Below, piece after piece: positions 25,418-34,354 of a stretch of 49,076 bases of DNA (the first letter of the stretch is position 1; every line of letters starts with the position of its first letter). A program made the translations under genes and the position numbers. The stretch spans positions 1-49,076 of the forward strand of contig JAVEYB010000018.1 in assembly GCA_034003725.1 (NCBI GenBank), written 5' to 3'. The notes under the pieces were generated by a model. That model ran no database searches and was not told where the DNA came from. It worked only from the letters and a program-made list of their open reading frames with translations. This stretch comes from Candidatus Zixiibacteriota bacterium (GTDB lineage: Bacteria; Zixibacteria; MSB-5A5; GN15; FEB-12).

Positions 25418-27502
25418 CTACTTTTCCGTTTGTGTTTCGGCGGCCGCCTCACGGCCGGCCGACCGTTTCGCCATGAACGAAAGAGCGATCAGGGCGACGA
25501 CAATGATGATGGACAGCCACGGCCAATCGAGCGCGACGTGCACCGCTTCATATTTGTAGGCCACAAAAACGAGTACACCGGCCAGTATAAACAGCGCGTA
25601 ATACTGCACCGCGCCGTTCTGAATCAGCCGCAGCATGGCGGAGCCCTGGCGCACCAGCCAGCCGGATCCGTTCACCGCGCCGTCAATGATCCATGTGTCA
25701 AACCACATCTTGATATCAGACCAGACGATAGTCAGCCAGGCCGTGCCGTTGACGGCGCCGTCGACTATCCGCGCATCAAAAGTCCAGAGAAAGCGTCCGA
25801 ACGCCAGAATCGGTCGGATGATGATGAGTGAGTACAGTTCGTCGAAGTACCACTTGTTGTACAGGAAGGTGTGAATAGGACGAAACCGTTCGGCGAGCCG
25901 ATCGGCGGAGATTGCCTGTTTGTAATAGATCAGGTAAGCCAGGCCGATGCCGCCAACCGCGACGATGGTCGAGATGATCATCACATCCCAGTGGAAGCTG
26001 GTGTGGTACGGTTCGCCGTGGAATACAAACGAACTGAATCCATGCAGGGTCGGAATGCCGACCCACCCGGCCGTTACCGCCAGAAAGGCGAGGAAGGCAA
26101 GCGGCCACGTCATCACCCGCGGGGACTCATGGGCGTGTTCATGGCGATGATGGTCGCGGGGTTTGCCGAAAAAGGTGAGGAAACACAGCCGGAACATATA
26201 GAACGACGTCATAAAAGCGATGACGAGCGTCAGGATGTTGAAAATCGGATGACCGTGGGTTGTGGCGACAATTTCATCCTTCGACCAGAACCCGGCCAGC
26301 GGGAAGATACCGGCGATGGAGAGCGACGCGAGAATAAACGTTACGCTGGTTGTTTTCATCTTACCGAGCAGGCCGCCCATCTCCTGGATGTCGTTCGTGT
26401 GGACGGCATGGATCACGGACCCGGCAGCAAGGAACAGCAGGCCTTTGAAAAAGGCGTGTGTCATGAGATGAAACGTGCCGGCATAGAATCCGGCGGAATG
26501 AGCGTGCGGATTCATACCGACATCGTACCCATAAAGACCGAGCGCCATAATCATGTAGCCGAGCTGGCTGACAGTCGAGTATGCGAGGATGCGTTTGATG
26601 TCGTTTTGGACGAGCCCGATGGTAGCCGCGACAAAAGAGGTTATCAGGCCGATCGTCGCGACAAACATCGCGGCGTCGGGCGCACCGACATAGAGGTGCA
26701 TCGAGCGAGCGACCAGGTATACACCGGCCGCCACCATCGTGGCCGCGTGGATCAACGCCGAGACCGGGGTGGGGCCCTCCATTGCATCCGGCAGCCAGAC
26801 ATGCAGGGGGAACTGGGCGGACTTTCCGATCGCGCCGCAGAAGATGAAGGCGGCCATGACGGTCAGCACCGCGGTCGGAATCTGGCCGGTCGACGCTTTC
26901 TCGAACACGCCGCCGTAGTTGAACGTGCCGGCGTACGCGCCGACCATCATCAGACCGACAATAAACCCGAGATCGCCGATGCGGGTCGTGATAAACGCCT
27001 TCTTGCCGGCATCGGAAGCGGACTTCTTCTCAAACCAGAACCCGATCAGCAGGTAGCTCGTCAGACCGACCAGCTCCCAGAAGATGAAAATCATGAAGAA
27101 GTTGTTGGCGAGCACCAGCCCCAGCATCGAGAAGCAGAACAGCGACAGGTAGCTGAAGAACCGGCTGAAGCGGGGATCGTCCTTCATGTAGCCGAGCGAG
27201 TAAATGTGAACGCACGACGCGACGGTGGTCACGACCATCAGCATGACGGCGGTGAGACCATCGATAAGAATGCCGATTTCGAAATTGATGCCTTTAAAGG
27301 TCGTCAGATAGAAATACGACTCGTACGGTACGCCGTGTCGTCCGAGTGTTTCGATCAGGACCGCAAGCGACATGAGCCACGAAGTCAGGATCGAGGCGAT
27401 GGACCATCCGGCAGACAGCTTCTCGTTCCATCGCAGGAAGAAGATGATCATGACGAACGAGAACAGCGGAACCAGCGCGATCAGGTATGCATATTGTGTC
27501 AT
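25418..27502 (-). CDS. nuoL: NADH-quinone oxidoreductase subunit L
   Basis: 694 residues, the distal proton-pumping subunit. Channel signatures are FMIFIFWELVGLTSYLLIGF, FCGAIGKSAQFPLHVWLPDA and DIKRILAYSTVSQLGYMIMA. The long C-terminal part carries the lateral helix and a final transmembrane anchor. Near residues 585-625 a short segment is present twice (IVDGAVNGTAWL and IIDGAVNGSGWL), where most homologues have one such VDGxVN block. A His-rich loop (HHRHEHAHESP) lies near residue 455. It is 10 bp after nuoK and 28 bp before nuoM. Confidence 0.97.
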   Translation of the reverse strand: MTQYAYLIALVPLFSFVMIIFFLRWNEKLSAGWSIASILTSWLMSLAVLIETLGRHGVPYESYFYLTTFKGINFEIGILIDGLTAVMLMVVTTVASCVHIYSLGYMKDDPRFSRFFSYLSLFCFSMLGLVLANNFFMIFIFWELVGLTSYLLIGFWFEKKSASDAGKKAFITTRIGDLGFIVGLMMVGAYAGTFNYGGVFEKASTGQIPTAVLTVMAAFIFCGAIGKSAQFPLHVWLPDAMEGPTPVSALIHAATMVAAGVYLVARSMHLYVGAPDAAMFVATIGLITSFVAATIGLVQNDIKRILAYSTVSQLGYMIMALGLYGYDVGMNPHAHSAGFYAGTFHLMTHAFFKGLLFLAAGSVIHAVHTNDIQEMGGLLGKMKTTSVTFILASLSIAGIFPLAGFWSKDEIVATTHGHPIFNILTLVIAFMTSFYMFRLCFLTFFGKPRDHHRHEHAHESPRVMTWPLAFLAFLAVTAGWVGIPTLHGFSSFVFHGEPYHTSFHWDVMIISTIVAVGGIGLAYLIYYKQAISADRLAERFRPIHTFLYNKWYFDELYSLIIIRPILAFGRFLWTFDARIVDGAVNGTAWLTIVWSDIKMWFDTWIIDGAVNGSGWLVRQGSAMLRLIQNGAVQYYALFILAGVLVFVAYKYEAVHVALDWPWLSIIIVVALIALSFMAKRSAGREAAAETQTEK

Positions 27503-27512
27503 GATCGTATCC

Positions 27513-27812
27513 CTACCACTTCATCACGCTGAAGTTGTCGGTTTCGACGCCGCGCCAGTTTCGATAGACGAGCAGGACGATGGCCAGGCCGACGGTAGCT
27601 TCGGCGGCGGCGACGACGACGATGAAGATGGCGAACAACTGGCCGGCCAGCGGTTCCCCGGCCATATATTTGTTGAAGGCAACGAGATTGATATTGACGG
27701 CGTTAAACATCAGTTCAAGCGACATGAGGATCCCGATCACGTTGCGTCGGGTTATGACGCCGAACAGGCCGATCGCAAAGAGGATTGCGGCAAGATAGAG
27801 ATAATGATGCAT
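27513..27812 (-). CDS. nuoK: NADH-quinone oxidoreductase subunit K
   Basis: 99 residues, three transmembrane helices, the usual size. Family block: GIFGVITRRNVIGILMSLEL-like sequence (here GLFGVITRRNVIGILMSLEL) with conserved glutamate in LMSLELMFNAVNINLVAF, and a second glutamate in VVAAAEATVGLAIVLLVYR. Both are central to the membrane charge axis. Its ATG shares one base with the nuoJ stop (TGATG), so translation is coupled. Confidence 0.96.
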   Translation of the reverse strand: MHHYLYLAAILFAIGLFGVITRRNVIGILMSLELMFNAVNINLVAFNKYMAGEPLAGQLFAIFIVVVAAAEATVGLAIVLLVYRNWRGVETDNFSVMKW

Positions 27813-28315
27813 CAGGATCTCTCCCCCCGCGCGAGGACAACGGCGCCTATCAGGGCTGCCAGCAGCAGCACCGACACGACCTCAAAGGGAAGCATATACT
27901 TCGTCATCAGCAGTTTTCCGATGGTCAGGACGTTGTCGTCGGGCAGTCCCTGCTTGGCCCAATTCCAGACGTTGCTCTTGTAGATCAGACCGATCACGAC
28001 AAAGACAAAGAGCACACAGGCAAACAGGGCCGGCAGAGCGTGCCGGTTGACCTGCTTGATCGTTCGGGAAGCGAGATTGGAGGTCAACATGATGGCGAAG
28101 ATCATCAGTATCGCCACGGCGCCGACGTAGATGAGGACCTGTGCGGCCGCGAGAAATTCCGCATGCAGCAGGATGAAAATCCCCGCGACGGAAAACAGGC
28201 AGAGGATCAGAAACAAAGCGCAATGGAAGATATTTTTCAGAGATACGACGGCGATTGCCGACAGGATGGTGACGGCCGCCACAATCCAGAACACCGGACC
28301 GACGGAGGCATCCAT
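27812..28315 (-). CDS. nuoJ: NADH-quinone oxidoreductase subunit J
   Basis: 167 residues, five transmembrane helices. The conserved helix with the pi-bulge region reads AAQVLIYVGAVAILMIFAIM, diagnostic of NuoJ. It lies 2 bp after nuoI and overlaps nuoK by one base. Confidence 0.95.
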   Translation of the reverse strand: MDASVGPVFWIVAAVTILSAIAVVSLKNIFHCALFLILCLFSVAGIFILLHAEFLAAAQVLIYVGAVAILMIFAIMLTSNLASRTIKQVNRHALPALFACVLFVFVVIGLIYKSNVWNWAKQGLPDDNVLTIGKLLMTKYMLPFEVVSVLLLAALIGAVVLARGERS

Positions 28316-28317
28316 GC

Positions 28318-28953
28318 TCAGGCGTCTCCTTTCTTGTCGTCATCCGAGGGCGTGGTATCCGGCGCCGGATCGCTGTCGGGCCGGGGTGCGGGCGTGTCGG
28401 CCGGGGTACCGTGCTGACCGGGGTTGGCCGCGGCGTCGGCCGGTATCGGCTCTGCCGGCGCTTTGGGGGCGGGCTTCGCGGTCGTCTTTTCAGCGGCCGG
28501 TTTTTTCTTGCGCGTGTCTTCGTACGGAACGTCGCGACCCATTTCCTGCAGTTTCCTCGTGTCCCAGACGAGGTCTTCCTTGTTCCAGGTCGAGAATTCG
28601 TACTTGGGAGCCAGCTTGATGGCCGAGAAATTGCACGCCTCTTCACACAGACCGCAGTAACAGCACAGGGTGTTGTCGACGACGAATGACTTGAGCTGGC
28701 GCTTTTTGTTCTCGTCGCGCGGAGCGTCTATCTGAATCGCGGCGGTCGGGCAGGCGCGCATGCACAGCATGCACATGGTGCAGTTCAACTCGCCGGTTTC
28801 CTTGTCCGACAGCAGCACGACGACGCCGCGGGAGCGTTCGAACATCTGCATCTTCTGTTCAGGATACTGGATCGTGATGGCGTGACGGCCGAGATGTTTC
28901 CCGGTGATCGTCATCCCTTTGACCAGATTGAAGAAGTCTTTCAAGACACCCAT
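28318..28953 (-). CDS. nuoI: NADH-quinone oxidoreductase subunit I (2 x 4Fe-4S ferredoxin subunit)
   Basis: 211 residues, peripheral arm. Two 4Fe-4S sites: C58, C61, C64 and C68 in CTMCMLCMRACP, and C97, C100, C103 and C107 in CCYCGLCEEACN. In the second the usual proline after the last cysteine is asparagine. From about residue 150 there is a Pro/Ala/Lys/Asp-rich tail (KKKPAAEKTTAKPAPKAPAE and on) that normal NuoI lacks and that should be disordered. It passes electrons from the peripheral arm to the NuoB cluster. Confidence 0.96.
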   Translation of the reverse strand: MGVLKDFFNLVKGMTITGKHLGRHAITIQYPEQKMQMFERSRGVVVLLSDKETGELNCTMCMLCMRACPTAAIQIDAPRDENKKRQLKSFVVDNTLCCYCGLCEEACNFSAIKLAPKYEFSTWNKEDLVWDTRKLQEMGRDVPYEDTRKKKPAAEKTTAKPAPKAPAEPIPADAAANPGQHGTPADTPAPRPDSDPAPDTTPSDDDKKGDA

Positions 28954-28969
28954 CGGACCGTATCCTCTA

Positions 28970-30016
28970 TTACCAGTGCCACCCGGCGTATTTCATCCAA
29001 CCGGCCAGAATCAGGTTGGCGAACGTGAGCGGCACGAGAAACTTCCATGCGAATTCCATCAACTGGTCGACCCGCAGACGCGGGAAGGTCCAGCGAAACA
29101 GCATCAGCAACAGCACCACCGCGAACGTCTTCAGCAGGAACCAGATCCAGGACGGCAACAGCGGTCCGTGCCAGGCGCCGAAAAAGAGCGTGGTCGCAAT
29201 CGCCGACACGGTGAACAGGTTCACAAACTCCGCGAGGAAAAACATCGCGAACTTCATCCCGGAGTATTCGACGTTGTAACCGGCGACCAGTTCCTGCTCC
29301 GCCTCGGGGATATCGAACGGCGTGCGGTTTGCTTCGGCGGTAGCCGCCGTGATATAGGTCAGAAACGCGATGATCCCGAACGGCGGTTTAAAGATGAACC
29401 AGTTGAAAATGCCATTCCCCTGTTGCGCGTTGGCAATGTCCACCATCGAGAGCGACCCGGCGAACAGCACGATCGTCATGATCGACACCGCCATCGGAAC
29501 CTCGTAACTGACGACCTGAGCCGCGGAGCGCATGCCGCCCAGCAGGGCATACTTGTTATTGGATCCCCACCCGGCCATCAGCAGCGAGATAACCGTGAAG
29601 GTGGTCACGGCGATGATATACAGGATGCCGACATTGAGGTCGGCTACCCAGAGGTTCTCGCCAAACGGGATGACGACATAGGCAAGGTACGCGGCCACAA
29701 AGCAGAGGACAGGCGCCCAGAAGAAGACCGCCCGATCGCGGGTGGCGACGCGGATGTCTTCCTTCTGCAGCAGCTTGACGGCATCCATAATAGTCTGGTA
29801 CCAGCCGTGCCAGCCGGTGCGCATCGGACCGAAGCGCTGCTGGATATGGCCGGCGATTTTGCGCTCCCACCACACCAGAAACAGGGCCAGGACCGACAGG
29901 ACGCCGAACATGACGGCGCCGAGCCCGGCGTATACCACGACTGTCAGCCAGGGTTCGGGCAGGCCCGTATCGGCCAGAAGTCCGTACATCCAGGTGAAAA
30001 TGCCGTAGAGTTCCAC
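28970..30016 (-). CDS. nuoH: NADH-quinone oxidoreductase subunit H
   Basis: 348 residues, eight transmembrane helices, forms the quinone-binding chamber with NuoB and NuoD. Signatures: ERKIAGHIQQRFGPMRTGWH and, in the critical loop, FDIPEAEQELVAGYNVEYSG, followed by FAMFFLAEFVNLF. Its ATG overlaps the nuoD stop by one base. Confidence 0.97.
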   Translation of the reverse strand: MELYGIFTWMYGLLADTGLPEPWLTVVVYAGLGAVMFGVLSVLALFLVWWERKIAGHIQQRFGPMRTGWHGWYQTIMDAVKLLQKEDIRVATRDRAVFFWAPVLCFVAAYLAYVVIPFGENLWVADLNVGILYIIAVTTFTVISLLMAGWGSNNKYALLGGMRSAAQVVSYEVPMAVSIMTIVLFAGSLSMVDIANAQQGNGIFNWFIFKPPFGIIAFLTYITAATAEANRTPFDIPEAEQELVAGYNVEYSGMKFAMFFLAEFVNLFTVSAIATTLFFGAWHGPLLPSWIWFLLKTFAVVLLLMLFRWTFPRLRVDQLMEFAWKFLVPLTFANLILAGWMKYAGWHW

Positions 30017-31128
30017 TACCGGTCAACCTCCGGCATAATGATATCGAGCGAGGCAAAAACGGCGACCAGGTCGGCAATAAGGCAGTCTTTGATCATGATG
30101 GGCAGAGCCTGCAACTGATTGTATGAACCGCCCCGGGTCTTCACCCGCACGGGCTTGGTGGTACCGTCGGAAAGAACATACACGCCGAGTTCGCCACGGG
30201 AGTTTTCAATTCGCGCATACACCTCACCGGCCGGCGGTTTGAACGTAATGGCGTTGATCTTCTTCTTGGGCTGGATCTCCCCTTCCGGAAGTCCGTCGAG
30301 GGCCTGCGTGATAATGCGCAGCGACTGCTTGATCTCCGCCAGGCGCTGGAGGTATCGGTCGTAGCAATCGCCGTTGTGGTGAACCGGTATGTCAAAGTCG
30401 AACCGGTCGTAGATCGAGTAGGGGTCGTTCCGGCGGATATCGTAGTTGACGCCTGAGGCGCGAAGAACCGGGCCGGACACGCCGTAGGCAACCGCATCCT
30501 GCGCCGACAGGACGCCGACACCCTGGTTGCGCACTTTCCAGATCGGGTTCTCGTTAAGCAGTCCTTCGTAGTCAGACATTTTCCCGGATATGATCTTGAC
30601 GGCCTCGCGGCATTTGGGGACGAATTCGGGCGGCAAATCGCGCGAGACACCGCCGATTCGTATATAATTGTAGGTCAGTCGTTGTCCGCAGGTCATCTCA
30701 AACAGGTCAACAATCAGCTCCCGCTCGCGCAGACCGTACAGAAACGGCGTCAGGGCGCCGATGTCCATCGCGGTGACGCCGTAAAAGAGCAGGTGCGAGG
30801 CAATCCGGTTCAGTTCAAGCATGATCACCCGGATATATTCGGCGCGCTCGGGAACCTCGATTTGCGCGAGTTTTTCCACCGCGAGCGAGAAGACATAGTT
30901 GCACGACATGGCGGTGACGTACTCAAAGCGATCGAGGATGGGGATGCACTGCACATAGGTACGGTTTTCGCAGATCTTTTCGATCGCGCGGTGCAGGTAG
31001 CCGATCACGGGCTCGACTTTGACCACCCGCTCGCCATCCATCGTCAAAATCAAACGGCAGACGCCATGGGTCGACGGATGGTGCGGCCCCATATTGACGG
31101 TGAATTCTTCGGTGCGAAGCGTGCTCAT
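30016..31128 (-). CDS. nuoD: NADH-quinone oxidoreductase subunit D
   Basis: 370 residues, not fused to NuoC. The quinone-site histidine is H21 in GPHHPSTHG and the tyrosine is Y70 in LDRFEY, both present. The residue before that tyrosine is glutamate, where the family normally has aspartate (RxDY). Other family blocks are FALAVEKL-like FSLAVEKLAQIEVPERAEYI, RIGGVSRDLP and the C-terminal IMPEVDR end. The ATG overlaps the nuoC stop by 4 bp. Confidence 0.97.
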   Translation of the reverse strand: MSTLRTEEFTVNMGPHHPSTHGVCRLILTMDGERVVKVEPVIGYLHRAIEKICENRTYVQCIPILDRFEYVTAMSCNYVFSLAVEKLAQIEVPERAEYIRVIMLELNRIASHLLFYGVTAMDIGALTPFLYGLRERELIVDLFEMTCGQRLTYNYIRIGGVSRDLPPEFVPKCREAVKIISGKMSDYEGLLNENPIWKVRNQGVGVLSAQDAVAYGVSGPVLRASGVNYDIRRNDPYSIYDRFDFDIPVHHNGDCYDRYLQRLAEIKQSLRIITQALDGLPEGEIQPKKKINAITFKPPAGEVYARIENSRGELGVYVLSDGTTKPVRVKTRGGSYNQLQALPIMIKDCLIADLVAVFASLDIIMPEVDR

Positions 31129-31601
31129 GCTTCAAACTCCGGCAAACGGACGAAGTCGGGCGCATCCCAGTTCTTGCGCATCGGGTGCCCCTGATCCCAG
31201 TCCTCGGGGAGAAGGAATCGGGTCAGATTGTCGTGTCCTTCGACATTGATACCGAACAGCTCCCACATCTCGCGCTCGTACCAGTTGGCGGCGGGCCAGA
31301 TATCACGGACGCTCGGCACGGACGGATTTTCGTAGGACAGGAAGATCTTGAGATCCACGCGGTTGCCGTTGGCAACGGACGCGAGATGATAGTGGGCCTC
31401 GAGGCGCTCGCCGGTGTCGGTACCGCCAAGGTTGCACAGGTAGTCAAATCGGAGTGTCGGATCATCCCGAAGCGCCCGGGCCACATCGCGAAGGTCGGCG
31501 GCTTTGACCTCGAACACCGGCTCGGCACGCCCGGTATCCAGCAGAGTCAGTTTGCCGCTGAACGTATTTTGTATGCAGGTCTTGACTTCGTCGTGCGTCA
31601 T
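31125..31601 (-). CDS. nuoC: NADH-quinone oxidoreductase subunit C
   Basis: 158 residues from the ATG at 31601. A GTG at 31619 in the same frame would overlap nuoB; neither has a clear ribosome site. Conserved blocks: FDYLCNLGGTD near 50, ANWYEREMWELFGINVEGHD near 110, and the 30-kDa subunit motif FLLPEDWDQGHPMRKNW. The subunit supports NuoD in the peripheral arm. It starts 1 bp after the nuoB stop. Confidence 0.95.
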   Translation of the reverse strand: MTHDEVKTCIQNTFSGKLTLLDTGRAEPVFEVKAADLRDVARALRDDPTLRFDYLCNLGGTDTGERLEAHYHLASVANGNRVDLKIFLSYENPSVPSVRDIWPAANWYEREMWELFGINVEGHDNLTRFLLPEDWDQGHPMRKNWDAPDFVRLPEFEA

Positions 31602-31602
31602 C

Positions 31603-32112
31603 TTACTTCTGCCAGTCACTCAGCTTCTGCTGCTTGATTTTCTTCTGCAGGGTCAGACATCCTTCGAGCAAGGACTCGGGACGGGGCGGACAGCCGGGGA
31701 TATACACGTCGACCGGTACGATATGATCGACGCCTTTTTCGACTGCATAGGAGTCGTAGTAAAACGGACCGCCCTTGATGGTGCAGCCGCCCATGGCGAT
31801 AACGTAGCGCGGTTCGGCCATCTGATCGTGCAGGCGGCGGAGGCGGGGGGCCATCTTCTTGGTGATCGTGCCGGCTACTATAATGAGGTCGGACTGACGC
31901 GGCGACGCGCGGAAGATCATCCCGAGACGGTCGAAATCGTAGCGCGACGCGCCGGTACACATCAGTTCAATAGCGCAACAGGCGGTTCCAAACAGCAGGT
32001 ACCACAACGAGGACGCCTGGCCGTGATGCAACACCGCCTCCAGACTGGTCGTCACAATCGAACCGCCCGGAATGCGCTCGGCATACACCGGAATCTTCTT
32101 TATCACACCCAC
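31603..32112 (-). CDS. nuoB: NADH-quinone oxidoreductase subunit B (N2 cluster)
   Basis: 169 residues. Ligands of the terminal 4Fe-4S cluster are visible: C45 and C46 in [10 protein letters not shown]110 in [10 protein letters not shown] and C141 in PGCPPRPE. The cluster gives electrons to quinone at the NuoB/NuoD interface. The start overlaps the end of nuoA by 10 bp. Confidence 0.97.
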   Translation of the reverse strand: MGVIKKIPVYAERIPGGSIVTTSLEAVLHHGQASSLWYLLFGTACCAIELMCTGASRYDFDRLGMIFRASPRQSDLIIVAGTITKKMAPRLRRLHDQMAEPRYVIAMGGCTIKGGPFYYDSYAVEKGVDHIVPVDVYIPGCPPRPESLLEGCLTLQKKIKQQKLSDWQK

Positions 32113-32456
32113 TTGAGGGCTCCTTTTTTCCAGGCGTAAAACAGACCGAACATAAGGATCAGAATGAAGATGACCATCTCAACCAGCGCGTACAGCCCCA
32201 GTTGACCGAACGCAACCGCCCAGGGGAACAGGAAGATGGCCTCAACATCAAAAATGACAAAAATGAGGGCGAAGATGTAGAAGCGGTTGTTGAACTGAAT
32301 CCACGAGTCACCTTGCGGCAACTCGGCGCATTCGTAGTTGAGATCTTTTTCCGGATAGGGGTTATGGGGCCGGATGAGCCGGGAGAAGAAAAAGGTAAAC
32401 AGGACTATTCCTGTCCCTACAGCGATAAAACAAAGAACCGCAAGATACTCGGTCAT
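32103..32456 (-). CDS. nuoA: NADH-quinone oxidoreductase subunit A
   Basis: 117 residues, three transmembrane helices. Family signature: [18 protein letters not shown] in the first loop (the cysteine region near the quinone channel) and [18 protein letters not shown] in helix 2. GAGG lies 4 bp before the ATG. It is the first gene of the nuo operon (A-B-C-D-H-I-J-K-L-M-N). A TTGACA lies about 80 bp upstream (32546-32541 on the minus strand) without a clear partner box. Confidence 0.96.
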   Translation of the reverse strand: MTEYLAVLCFIAVGTGIVLFTFFFSRLIRPHNPYPEKDLNYECAELPQGDSWIQFNNRFYIFALIFVIFDVEAIFLFPWAVAFGQLGLYALVEMVIFILILMFGLFYAWKKGALKWV

Positions 32457-32716
32457 GCTGCCTCAACCCTCACCTCGTCGGTCCGACTATGTGACCGAAT
32501 TCACAATATTTGACCCCGCAAGAAAGCGGGATTTTGGATATTGTCAAGCACTTTTTTGAATCTCCAACCGTACAACTCCTTTATTGCCAATCAGTATGCC
32601 CGACAACACGTTTTGCCGACCGGCAGACATTTGTCAGAGTCACGTAAATGGACTAATACGGTAGATTATACCATTATTTTTTCACGTTACGCGAATGCGG
32701 TCAATACACGCGCCAC

Positions 32717-33103
32717 TCATTTCTCGATGGCGATCACTTCGATCTCGAGCATGGCGTCCAGCGGCAGCCGTTCCACCTGAATGGTGGAGCGGGCAGGCTG
32801 TTTATCGACGAAGTATCGTCCGTACACCTCGTTGATGGCGGCGAAGTCGGCCATGTCGTTGAGAAAGATGGTGGTTTTTACGACATCACCGTAATCCAGC
32901 CCGGCGGCTGCGAGTACGGCGCCGATGTTCTTCATCACCTGTTCGCACTGCTCGGCGGCATTATTGCCGATGACTTCCATTGTGGCGGGATTAAGTGGTA
33001 TCTGGCCGGAGCAAAAGACGAAGCTGCCGCTGGCCACCTTGACGGCTTGTGAATAGGGTCCGATCGCGGCCGGGGCGGTATCGGTCTGAATAACCTGCTT
33101 CAT
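32717..33103 (-). CDS. ridA: RidA family enamine/imine deaminase
   Basis: 128 residues, the standard size of this trimeric family. It hydrolyses reactive 2-aminoacrylate and similar enamines released by PLP enzymes, in the cytoplasm. The catalytic arginine R105 is in PARSTIQVERLP. N-terminal GPYSQAVKVASGSFVFCSGQ and C-terminal LDAMLEIEVIAIE are typical. AAGGAGG lies 6 bp before the ATG, and a good promoter lies 24-52 bp upstream. Monocistronic, divergent from the TPR lipoprotein gene. Confidence 0.95.
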   Translation of the reverse strand: MKQVIQTDTAPAAIGPYSQAVKVASGSFVFCSGQIPLNPATMEVIGNNAAEQCEQVMKNIGAVLAAAGLDYGDVVKTTIFLNDMADFAAINEVYGRYFVDKQPARSTIQVERLPLDAMLEIEVIAIEK

Positions 33104-33126
33104 GAAACCTCCTTGTCAATCTCTTA

Positions 33127-33155
33127 AGCATAGCCGGAGGGCCATCGGTTTGCAA
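33127..33155 (-). promoter_or_regulatory. Promoter of ridA
   Basis: On the minus strand TTGCAA (33155-33150), 17 nt, TATGCT (33132-33127); leader of about 17 nt. Confidence 0.5.
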
Positions 33156-33210
33156 GGTTGAAATGCGGCGGCATACCGAGGCACTCGCTGGGGAATCTAC
33201 GACTATTCCG

Positions 33211-33239
33211 TTGCGTCAACGGCGAAGATGCGGTATAAC
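33211..33239 (+). promoter_or_regulatory. Promoter of the TPR lipoprotein gene
   Basis: TTGCGT (33211-33216), 17 nt, TATAAC (33234-33239), about 30 bp before the start codon. Confidence 0.5.
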
Positions 33240-33268
33240 CAAGGTAGTTTCAACGGAGGAGTATCACG

Positions 33269-34354
33269 GTGAGAGCCAGTTATTCGCGGGTATGGTGCTT
33301 TTCCCTGCTTATTCTGGGCTGTGGTTCGCCCGTTAACACACAGGCGACTGATACCGAACGGCAGGTCATAACGCTCAACGAGGCTGCGGCCCGTTTCGAC
33401 AGGATCGGGATGCTTGACAGCGCCTGGATCGCAGCCGACAGTGCGATTCGCCTGAGCGAGGGCGTCCTCGGACCGGATCATCCGGTAACCGCCCTCAGTC
33501 TCAACGGACTGGCGGCGCTCATGTACAACTGGGGCCGGATCGAGAAAGCCGAAAGCCTGTATACGCGAATATTCACGATCTGGGAGCAGCATCCGCCGAT
33601 CGACAGTACCCTATTCGGAGCGGCCCTTTACAATTACGGGACGATTCAGCTGGAGAAACGACGACCCGGCGACGCCGTGAGCACGCTTGCGCGGGCTGCG
33701 GTCGTACTCGAGGCCACGCTCGGGAGCCGGGACCAGCATGTCGGCGACGCGTACTACACGCAGGGCGAGGCATACCGCGCCTTGAAAAACTGCGAGTCAG
33801 CCTTGCCGGCGTACCGGCGGTCGCTGGAGATCCGCAACACGCTTGAAGGTCCGGCCAACCTCTCGGTTGCCCAGACACTGAACAGTATCGGAGTCTGCCT
33901 GGTCGCGCTCGACTCGTTACAAGAAGCCGAACGGGTGTACCAGCGGGCGCTGACGATCGTGGAACAGGTTAACGGTCCCGACGACGTAGCATCGGCATAC
34001 TGCATGGACAATCTTGCGCGGCTGTATCTGCGTCAGAAACGATATACCGAGGCTGAGCGGCTGTCGTCACTCGCACTCGACGTGTTTCGAGTGACACCGG
34101 GCGAGGGGAGTCCCGAAGTGGCCCAGTCTCTGGTCCTTCGCGGGGAAATCTTTCTGGGGAGCGGTCAGTATGACCGCGCGGTGGAATCCTTGCGTGAGGC
34201 CGAGGCTCTTCTGATGTCACTGGCCGGTCCGTCACACCGGGCCGTGCTCGATGTACGGAAATCACTGTCTGAAGCGATGGCGTTGGCGGTGGACTCATCG
34301 CGCGCCGCTGAGGCGGGCGGCGAACCGGATTCGGCGGCTCCAGATTCAGAATAG
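33269..34354 (+). CDS. TPR-repeat lipoprotein (kinesin-light-chain type repeats)
   Basis: 361 residues from a GTG start with GGAGGA eight bases upstream. The N-terminus is a lipoprotein signal with lipobox LILGC (cysteine at residue 18). Five or six 42-residue repeats of the TPR_12/kinesin light chain kind follow, for example LNGLAALMYNWGRIEKAESL, LNSIGVCLVALDSLQEAERV and MDNLARLYLRQKRYTEAERL. Such repeats bind partner proteins. It should be anchored in the outer or inner membrane facing the periplasm. The tail (AGGEPDSAAPDSE) is polar. Partner unknown. Confidence 0.88.
   Translation: MRASYSRVWCFSLLILGCGSPVNTQATDTERQVITLNEAAARFDRIGMLDSAWIAADSAIRLSEGVLGPDHPVTALSLNGLAALMYNWGRIEKAESLYTRIFTIWEQHPPIDSTLFGAALYNYGTIQLEKRRPGDAVSTLARAAVVLEATLGSRDQHVGDAYYTQGEAYRALKNCESALPAYRRSLEIRNTLEGPANLSVAQTLNSIGVCLVALDSLQEAERVYQRALTIVEQVNGPDDVASAYCMDNLARLYLRQKRYTEAERLSSLALDVFRVTPGEGSPEVAQSLVLRGEIFLGSGQYDRAVESLREAEALLMSLAGPSHRAVLDVRKSLSEAMALAVDSSRAAEAGGEPDSAAPDSE

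Noticed and set aside
25871-27532. 553-codon open frame on the plus strand opposite nuoL
   Set aside because: Shadow of nuoL. The sequence is a run of Arg, Asp, Glu and His with no fold signature, while the minus strand is a canonical subunit.
28904-30118. 404-codon frame opposite nuoH/nuoD
   Set aside because: Shadow of conserved complex I genes.
32501-32546. Full promoter for the nuo operon at a TTGACA box
   Set aside because: No acceptable -10 box was found at 16-18 nt; a CCCGC/GCGGG inverted repeat occupies that place. Left unassigned.
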